Source of the DNA: Bimastos eiseni
Taxonomy: Eukaryota > Annelida > Clitellata > Crassiclitellata > Lumbricidae
Length of the DNA: 64,000 nucleotides
NCBI GenBank assembly: GCA_959347315.1
Contig: OY365811.1
Location: 31,982,711 to 32,046,710 of the forward strand
Direction: 5' to 3'
This document shows positions 56,060 through 64,000 of the stretch, one piece after another. Below the pieces are notes generated by a model. It made no database searches. It was not told the origin of the DNA and saw nothing but the letters and a program-made list of their open reading frames with translations. The first letter of the stretch is position 1. Every line of letters starts with the position of its first letter. The translations under genes and the position numbers were made by a program.

Positions 56060-57865
56060 TTCTTATATGAGAGGTCGTTTGATTGAAACATTCTTTTCTA
56101 TAGTATTTTGGTGCTGTCAGGTCGGGAGCGCATTTGAGACTTCCTCAACAACTGGCGCTATACAAATTTACTACTGTGAGCTTCTCTGTAACTAATCTAC
56201 TCTTCAAGTTTAGAGTCGATCTTTTGACCGTAAGGCCACATTACCATTTTCCAGGATTTCCTAGGCCGTATGATCAGTATCGTAATTATTAGGGTTATTT
56301 TAAATTGACACAAACTGGCAACAACAACAACATTAATAGGCCATATAAGAAATGATCTGTCTGATGATAGAGTCGGTCAGCCATTAACCTACTCACCTTC
56401 ACCTAAAACTCGATCTGTTATGAGAATTGTGGCATCGTTTTTTTGTTTTCAATATTATTGCAATCTGAAACTTACCTACTACCTCAAACGTTAGTTTAGG
56501 ACGTATACACTTAGCTATGTAAAGTACTTCGATCAGTTTGTTGAACGTTACAATGAAAACAGATATAAATTGCTATATTTGTTAATAAATTAAACTTGGG
56601 TGCTGCATATTTGCTGATTGATTAGAATTAACAAAATTGTGTGTAGAGAGAGAGAGCAATTATATAATTGGCTGCTTGTCTAATCAATTAACTAAATTGC
56701 TGATCGATCAGAATTAGGTTGGCCTACTGAAATTGATTAAATTAGAATTTTCAAAATTCTTCGCTCTAATCTATTTTAATGAGACTTTTGATTAGTTAGG
56801 CCTATTAATTACCCATCCCTAATTGATAATATGTTATATAACACAGCTTTACTTTGATTATGTCCTCCTTACATGGTTCAGTAGTGTGCATTAAAGCCGG
56901 TTAGACATTGAAAGCCTAAGTGAAACCATAGTTGCATACATGTAGGGCCTATAGATATTTCCTGGAGAAGACTTGGTCACAAAGTGTTGTTGCCAAATAT
57001 GCAATTAGCCTAAACCCAAAGTTATTCGTTCCAGTGGAAAAAGTCTATGGGGGAATATATTGTATTCAAGATATATTCAAAAGATTATGAGCTTGGAAAA
57101 GCTTTTTCGTGTCAGTGTCACCACTAAGACCACTTAGAGTTGGACGTTAAATAAGTTGCAGTGAAAATGTTTATTGAGCTTCAGATGGACATAGATCTCT
57201 AAATAGCCTTTTTATTGCTACGGGTTTTTAAATTTCGAAGGCAAACCTTAGCAGTGGGTAAAATTGACCTACAGAATACACCTCTTAAAATTCTTGCTAT
57301 GTTTTGTCACATTATGTCTGCGTATGGATTGATCCAAGGAGTTTACAAGTAAGTCTCTGTATGAGTATCTGCCTGTCAGACTCCATTTGTTTATCTATTC
57401 ATATATCATAGCTGCATTGTGGCGATTACAACATTGTAACCACCACATCTTCCTATAGATAGATATTCATGCCTTAGAACGTCCGCTCGGACATCCGTCT
57501 GTCCTTAATAACGTCGTTCCGTTCTTTGGTCAGTCCTTTCCGGCTATCCATCCTTCTAGCTGCCCTTCCTTCCTTCCGTCCATCCTTCTTTCAAATCGTC
57601 CTTTTTTCCGTCCGTCCCTCTCTCCGTCCGTTCATATTTCGGAGCCCTTAATACACACGTACGTCGCTCTATAGATTCGCATGACGTGCGCATAATAGGA
57701 TGGTATGGTCGCATATGTGGTCGGCTGTGAGTAATCTATCGGAGGCCTCGAATCGGACTCGGGTCATTGAATGATTTAATTGGAAATCTCTCCATAATCC
57801 GACTAATCCTAAGCCGACGATCAATCACCGACGACACGCACCCTATCTCGCTTTTATGCATCGCT
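56060..57865. other. Unassigned intergenic sequence
   Basis: AT-rich sequence with a TTCC/GTCC-rich patch at 57540-57640. I see no gene or clear repeat family. Confidence 0.45.
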
Positions 57866-57869
57866 TATT

Positions 57870-58260
57870 TGCTTGTTCAGCCTGTCACTCCTCTCCACCC
57901 CTATTCACCCTCCTCCAGTAACCCTTATCCTCTTCCCATTCCACTCTTCGTCGTCATCCTACGTCTCCTCTGCCTTCATTTCCTCCGCATTTTCTCCCTG
58001 TTCCTCTTCCTTCAATGCTTCCTCGCCATCTTCCTTCTCCTTTACTCCTTCTCATTGCCTGAATGTGTTGCTCCTCCTTCTGTCCCATTTTTCCTTTTTC
58101 TCAACTCTTGTTCTTCTTCTTCCTTCTTCTCCCCTTCCCCTTCCTTGACCTAATTCTCCTCATTTCCCTTAACTCCTTTTCCTGCTGTTCCTTTCTCCCT
58201 TCCGATTCAATTCCTCCTTATCTTTCTTCCTACCATTCCACGTTTGTTTCTCTGTCTTTG
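57870..58260 (+). repeat. Pyrimidine-rich tract
   Basis: The plus strand is almost entirely C and T (CTTCCTCCTC-like) without a fixed unit. Long Ser/Phe/Leu/Pro frames are artefacts. Confidence 0.75.
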
Positions 58261-58309
58261 CTCGATACATCATCCTATTTCTCATGTCACCCAATTCAAT
58301 TATTTCTAT

Positions 58310-58830
58310 CGATGGATAAAATTCTTCCACGGCTCGACATCGAAATGCCACAACAATGTCCATCCGTATTCCATGGCTCGATAACGAAACCCAAAAGCAT
58401 TGTACAACCATGGCTATAGTCAACGAAATGCAACAACGATGGACAACCATTCCAACGTGATTCGACAACGAAATGCAACAACAATGTACAGCTAGTCCTT
58501 AGTGATTCGACAACGAAATGCAACAACAATGTACAGCGAGTCCTTAGTGACTCGACAACGAAATGCAACAACAATGTACAGCTAGTCCTTAGTGACTCGA
58601 CAACGAAATGCAACAACAATGTACAGCTAGTCTTCAGTAATGCAATTGCGAGGATTTCTCTGTGATTCGACAACGAGATGCATAATCGATGGACAACAAT
58701 TCCTCCGTTATTCCACAACGAAACGCAACAACGATGGACAACCACCCCTACGTGATTCGACAACGAGATGCAACATCAATAGACAACCATTGCCCATATT
58801 GCGACACCGAAATGCCAGGACATTGGACAA
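58310..58830 (+). repeat. Minisatellite based on TTCGACAACGAAATGCAACA
   Basis: Units of about 45 bp are clear at 58455-58640 (TTCGACAACGAAATGCAACA, ACAATGTACAGCTAGTCCTT, AGTGA). More diverged units extend on both sides with CGATGGACAACCATTCC variants. Confidence 0.9.
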
Positions 58831-58929
58831 TCATTCCTCCATGCATGCTGGAAATCGAATTTCCAGTTGGCAACTGTTAACTGGGAAGGTAATGCCGGAC
58901 ACGACGACCACTCCATCATGAATCAATCC

Positions 58930-59380
58930 GAAAAGATGTCTGGCGAATAAAGATAAACAGAAGAAAAGGAAGAAGAAATCGATATGGAGGAGGAGGAGGA
59001 AGGGAAAGGGACGAAGAGAAATGGACGCGGAGAGGAAGGAGGAAAATTAATCAGAGAAGGAGGAGGACAAGACGGAGGAAGAGGAAGAAGAAGAGATGAG
59101 AAGGAAAAGTAGGAGAATATATGACAAATGGAGAAGGAAAGGAAGATATGCGCAGGGGTAGATAATAGGAAGAGAAAGGAGGATGGAGGGAAAGGGTATT
59201 GAGCAGAAGAGGAAGAGGAGTTAGATCAAAGTAGGAATAGAAGATTAGAAGAAACAAATAGAACTGAGATGGAAGAGGAGGAGGAGGAGGAGGAGGGAGA
59301 CGATGAAAAGGATTTGGAAATAGAAAGAAGAGCCAACGAATCATTGATGGACAACTTAAATAATACATGCATTTTTTTGT
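58930..59380 (+). repeat. Purine-rich GGAGGA/GAAGAA tract
   Basis: The plus strand is nearly all A and G with GGAGGAGGA runs. Mirror composition to 57870-58260. Confidence 0.85.
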
Positions 59381-59390
59381 ATCTATAGAT

Positions 59391-61010
59391 TTATATAGCG
59401 CTTCTCACCGCAAACGTCGATAAGAGGCGCTTCCGTGTGAAACATTGAGAGTGCGAGAGAACCAGAGAAAGTAAGTGGACTTGAGACGACAAAACGTCAC
59501 TTGACTTACCAGCCAGTGAGGAGGAATGTGTGGAAGGAGAGAGCTGGTTCCACAGTGCAGCAGGGTCAATGAAGGCAAAGACTTTCGTTTTAGCTATAGC
59601 AATCCTCGCGATAAAGGGATCATGCTGGTGAAATGAGAGTAGCGGACAAAGATGGAGGAGAAGTTTCAGGCGGATGAAGTCCACGTCGATTCTAGGGAGC
59701 TTCGCCAGCATACGACTGACAGATTAATGTGAGAATCTCGAGTTGAACCCGAGAAATACGGGGGCAGCATTTGGAACAGATTAAAGAGGAGAGAGGCAAC
59801 CTTTGAGACCAACGGACAGAGATTTACTATAATCGATGCAGGCATGGACATTGGACAATAGAGACAAAGACAGAGAAGGAGGAGAAGAAGAAGAAGGAGG
59901 AGGAGTAGGAGAAGGAGGAGGAGAGGGAGGAGGAGAAGGAGGAGAATAAGAAGGAGGAGGAGGTGAAGGAGGAGGAGAGGGAGAAGGAGGAGAGGGAGAA
60001 GGAGGAGGAGGAGGAGGAGAAGAAGAAGAAGGGAAGGAGGAGGAGAAGAAAAAGGAAGAGGAAGAGAGGGAGAAGAAGGAGGAGAAGAAGAAGGAGGGGA
60101 TAAGGAGAGGAGAAGGAGGAGGAGGAGACGGAGCGTTGGATTAATCTAAGTCGCCACAGTTAGAAGTAGGTCGATCACGTGAGATTATGTATGTTTATTC
60201 AGAGAAGTCAAGCGTGATCCTCCAGGACCAGGACTACGCCAAGGTCTCGAACACTAGAGTGGAAAGCAAAGGAAGAATCTGACTGCAGGAAGGGTGAGAT
60301 TGAGCTTAAGAAGCTGTCAGCGAGTGCCGAAACAAATGATCTGCGTCTTATTTGGATTAAGTGAGATTGGAAGAGAGCCATATGAGCGGCAAGCTGAGCT
60401 GAGGGAACATCGATGTGGCTAACAAGTGCAAGCTGAGCAGAGGATTGGTCATGGGCAAGTGTTTGCACTCGTCAGCATAGTGGTTTGAGAGCCTGGAACG
60501 GTCGTCTATAAGAGATAGAGTAGAGGACTCTGTACAGAACTCATAGGGCACCATATTTTGCCAAGACTTTCTACCTAGGGAGTTTTAATCTAACGACTCC
60601 ACAGAGAACCATTTAGTGCATCAGTAGGGTAAGACCGGAGCCAAATGGCTTCTAATGCCACAGGAGCTCTCAACTCTCAACTGCGTTGCGGTAAGATTCC
60701 ATGGTCTACCACGTCACACATCGAACGAAGAGAGCAGCGTAAGTTATGACCTATCCGCATGCACAGCTTAGTATCAGAGTAGATGCCGGAGAGGAGAGGA
60801 TTAATCAATCCAGGTAGGGAGAATTCCTGACTGTCCAAGGCAAGGGGTAGAAGTTGTAAAGAGATCACCCGTTCAAGAAGAGTCTTTGAAACGGAAGTTA
60901 AGGTTGGAGATGAGGCGGTAATTCTGGCATAGGTTGTCATCCACACTAGGTTTCTCGATGGTTTGGAAAACAGGAGCTCGTCGGTGTGAGGCAGGAAGAT
61001 AGCCAGCAAT
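59391..61010 (-). mobile_element. CR1-like LINE RT remnant interrupted by a GGA microsatellite
   Basis: Minus-strand fragments in order: 61009-60677 has SVSKTLLERVISLQLLPLAL and DVVDHGILPQRS; 60554-60357 has NHYADECKHLPM, an altered YADD motif; 60468-60208 has SSVRDLGVVLVLED; 59711-59391 has the ALWNQLSP end. Frameshifts separate all of them. A GGA tract (59860-60135) sits inside. Confidence 0.7.
59860..60135 (+). repeat. GGA/GAAGGA microsatellite
   Basis: Trinucleotide-rich purine run, expanded inside the LINE remnant. Confidence 0.93.
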
Positions 61011-61027
61011 CCGAAAGAGAGATAGAC

Positions 61028-61039
61028 AGCGAGAGCGAG

Positions 61040-61106
<67 letters not shown>
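61028..61106 (+). repeat. GA microsatellite
   Basis: GAGAGA run adjoining the 5' side of the LINE remnant. Confidence 0.95.
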
Positions 61107-61109
<3 letters not shown>

Positions 61110-61110
<1 letters not shown>

Positions 61111-61555
61111 CAGGCGAATACCCATTTCGCTAGGGGCAATACCAATTTGACACGACGCTCGCGAATTCAACTACGCTACTGAGTACCATCCACATCGCTA
61201 GGAGCAGATCTTTCAACAACCCACAAGTCTACGTTTTTCCACCAATGAATCTATGTTTTACGTTACCAAAGACATCTTTAGTTTTAGTTCTTTCCCTTCT
61301 TCTTTAGTATTGATAATACATTAGAAGAGGAGGTAGGATATGCGTAATGGCGGTCGGAAGAACAGACGGAGTGACGTCGAATCGACGCAATGACGGTTGC
61401 ATTTTGAATTCTTTTCACACGTCTTATGGAGTTAGGACTGATGAAACAGCTGTCGAACAGACGGCCCACGGACTGATTATCAGCGGAAAAATTTCAATTT
61501 TTGACCCTCTGAGGGCGGATACGTATCTAGTGGGCCTATGTAGATAATGATGATG
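61110..61555. other. Unassigned intergenic sequence
   Basis: Unique sequence with a CpG-rich patch at 61345-61440 and no recognised product. Confidence 0.4.
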
Positions 61556-61980
<425 letters not shown>

Positions 61981-61985
61981 TGGTT

Positions 61986-62140
61986 AGAGAGTGTGCGCTG
62001 AGTGAGCGGGTTCGACCCTCGTCCAATGCGTCACTGTGTAGGGACCTTGAGCAAGTCCTTCGCGCACAATTGCTCTGCAGTACAACTGCAATTGCGCCAT
62101 CGAGGCGGGTGTATGCACTTCTGAGCAAAAGATGTTTGAA
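61986..62140 (+). mobile_element. tRNA-derived SINE, copy 3 (5' truncated)
   Basis: Begins inside the tRNA-like head. It keeps box B GGTTCGACCCT, then GTGTAGGGACCTTGAGCAAG and CTCTGCAGTACAACTGCAAT, and an A-rich tail. Confidence 0.8.
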
Positions 62141-63285
62141 TAAATAAAAAAATAATAATAACTATAAATAAAATGCTTATTTATGCATAATAATGATAAT
62201 TATTATTATAATAACAAAACTAAGTAAAACCCTAATAATTACAATATATTAATAATTTTACGTTCATTTTAGACAGGCTACATGTATACTGATTCCTTGT
62301 TTACTGCACGAATTCCTTTAATACTGATATTGATATTGATTGATAGACATACATGTAATAAAACTAGTAACAGTAGTAGCACTTATTGTGAGATACGAAG
62401 GCAGAAAAGATGTATACATAGGAGCAGTAAAGAAGAATGGAAATTACGAGTAGACAGAGGATGGAAAGGAAAACTCCAAGGAGGATGGGGAAGGCAGAGG
62501 AGACTGGTAGTAGATGGGGAGGCAGTAGATGGGAGGATAATCAAGCAAAGGTTATCCTTCGATGATAAGACTCCAGTCCTCCGATAAAACGGATTTCGTC
62601 CGAGCAAAATCAATAAATTCTCCTCGCAAACTTTTTAATATTCAGTGGTGCAGAAGCAGCAGCAGCATCGCCAACAGCATCAGCAGGGATGCGGAAGAGG
62701 CAGAAAAGGAAGAAGAAGAGGAAGAAGAAGAGGAGGAGGAGGAGGAAGAAGAAAAAGAAGAAGAAGCGCAATGTGTCCATAAATCAAGCGCCAGCCGACA
62801 TCATGGTCACTGCTCTAAGAAACGACCGCTTGATGGCCTATACGTTGCTGAGGAACGGATAAATCGCACGGGGCGCAAGATGGGAACAGTATCGCTTCAC
62901 AGTTCACAGATGACGGTTGCTATGCAACTCACATTCCTCCCCGTCTTTATTTCGATACTAATGTTCAATACAATACAATTATACAGCTCCATACTATGCA
63001 TAGCCTTGAATACATGGCAGGACGGTACAATACATTACAGTAAAAAGCAAGAAATATAAGAATCCTACAGTGCAATATAATTAAATAGACCCTACGTTCA
63101 GTTGGACTACTAAAGCATCAATATATGTAGTGCGTTTTAACAGAGTGTGTTTAAATTTGATTTCAAAGCAACCTTCGCAATAAATCCAACGTCTGGACAT
63201 CTATAGATCTAATTCTCCATTCTTCCGTTGCAAGAAAACAATTCTACAAACCGTAGATAGTCATATATACATGTAGCTTGCATTT
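62141..63285. other. Unassigned sequence with GAA/GAG tract
   Basis: Purine run at 62690-62770 (GAAGAAGAGGAGG). The frames around it have no recognised domain. Confidence 0.4.
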
Positions 63286-63289
63286 CCAA

Positions 63290-64000
63290 AGACAGCGTGC
63301 TTGCAACTGGTTTGACGATGACCAGATTCATCACTAACTGTACCAGTCATCACATTGACTGTACAAAGGCGTTTGATAACCATGATGGATATATGGGTGT
63401 CCCACCCCACCTCATTCAAACAGTGCGAAATCTCCACAAACAACAGCGAGCTACTGTTAATACATACGGAATTATGTCGACATGGTTCAGTATCAAGAAA
63501 GGAGTCTGACAGGGATGTAATTTGTCGCAAAACCTGTTTAACATTCTGGCAGTATGCGAAAAGCACTACTAGGACACAAGGGATTCAGGATTGGAGGGAA
63601 GACTATCTTAGATATGCTGATGACATCGTTCTAATGGTCACTTCACCAGAGGATTGACAGGTGTTGATGCAACGTGTTGAGATATCATCAATAGAGAACA
63701 GTATGCTGATAACGTAACTAAGAAAAAAGTAATGACAAATAACAATAATGCACTTTTGATCAAGGTGCATGGGTGGTTACAAACTGGAACAGGAGAACTC
63801 AATTTTAAGTACTTCGGGAACAAAGTAGCGAAGGACGGGAACTGCGCGAGTGAGGTAAAATCGAGATTGGCTATATGGGCATGTCGGTCATGTTGAAGTT
63901 GGTAAACCTCTGGAAGACTAAATCAGTCAGTATTAAAACCAAACTGCGACTCATGAAGGCCTTGTCGTGGCCATATCAACGTATGATTGTGAGATGTTGA
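63290..64000 (+). mobile_element. LINE reverse transcriptase fragment, cut by the window edge
   Basis: Several plus frames together show RT landmarks in order: DCTKAFDN (first catalytic Asp region), MGVPPHLIQTVRNLHKQQRA, a G-CNLSQNLFN segment, LRYADDIVLMVTSPED (catalytic YADD), KKVMTNNNN and a VKSRLAI segment. Frameshifts and stops make it a dead copy. The clade is not resolved; an RTE-like or jockey-like origin is possible. Confidence 0.82.

Overview
The window is animal nuclear DNA. It has long introns, GT-AG splice sites, many microsatellites and minisatellites, tRNA-derived SINEs, several LINE remnants and one LTR retrotransposon remnant. There are no bacterial-style operons. The retroelement has integrase ahead of reverse transcriptase, an order known for a group of Ty3/gypsy elements described from deuterostomes, and the main gene begins with a SUEL lectin domain. 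I therefore lean towards a marine invertebrate deuterostome such as an echinoderm or hemichordate, but the species is not determined.

Left half (about 0.4-32.7 kb), minus strand: seven exons join without any phase conflict into one 596-residue frame. The predicted protein is a type I membrane receptor with a signal peptide, a SUEL/rhamnose-binding lectin domain, a CUB domain, a short sushi/CCP domain, a 19-residue stalk, one transmembrane helix and a tail of about 222 residues that ends in a class I PDZ-ligand-like sequence. Its introns hold most of the repeats: a 2.4 kb 9-bp-based minisatellite, a 16-bp array, a 1.1 kb CTCA array, a mariner-type MITE, SINEs and several dispersed families. 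Intron 4 also holds a CpG-dense, repeat-free block at about 11.9-13.05 kb that could be regulatory.

Middle (33-48 kb): the upstream region of the receptor gene includes a perfect 26-bp hairpin at 33.43 kb. Then come a LINE 3' end (36.6-37.5 kb), a degraded Ty3/gypsy-type retrotransposon on the minus strand (about 40.0-44.2 kb) and a CR1-like LINE fragment (46.8-47.9 kb).

Right half: a three-exon mitochondrial ADP/ATP translocase gene on the plus strand (50,045-52,780) is intact. Several of its residues resemble plant, fungal or protist carriers more than the usual animal ones. From 54 to 64 kb I see no gene, only repeats, polypurine/polypyrimidine tracts, a minus-strand LINE remnant (59.4-61.0 kb) and a LINE reverse-transcriptase fragment running off the right edge.

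The two real genes are unrelated: one is a cell-surface receptor, the other a mitochondrial inner-membrane carrier. Nearly every other long open frame here comes from a tandem repeat whose unit happens to lack stop codons.
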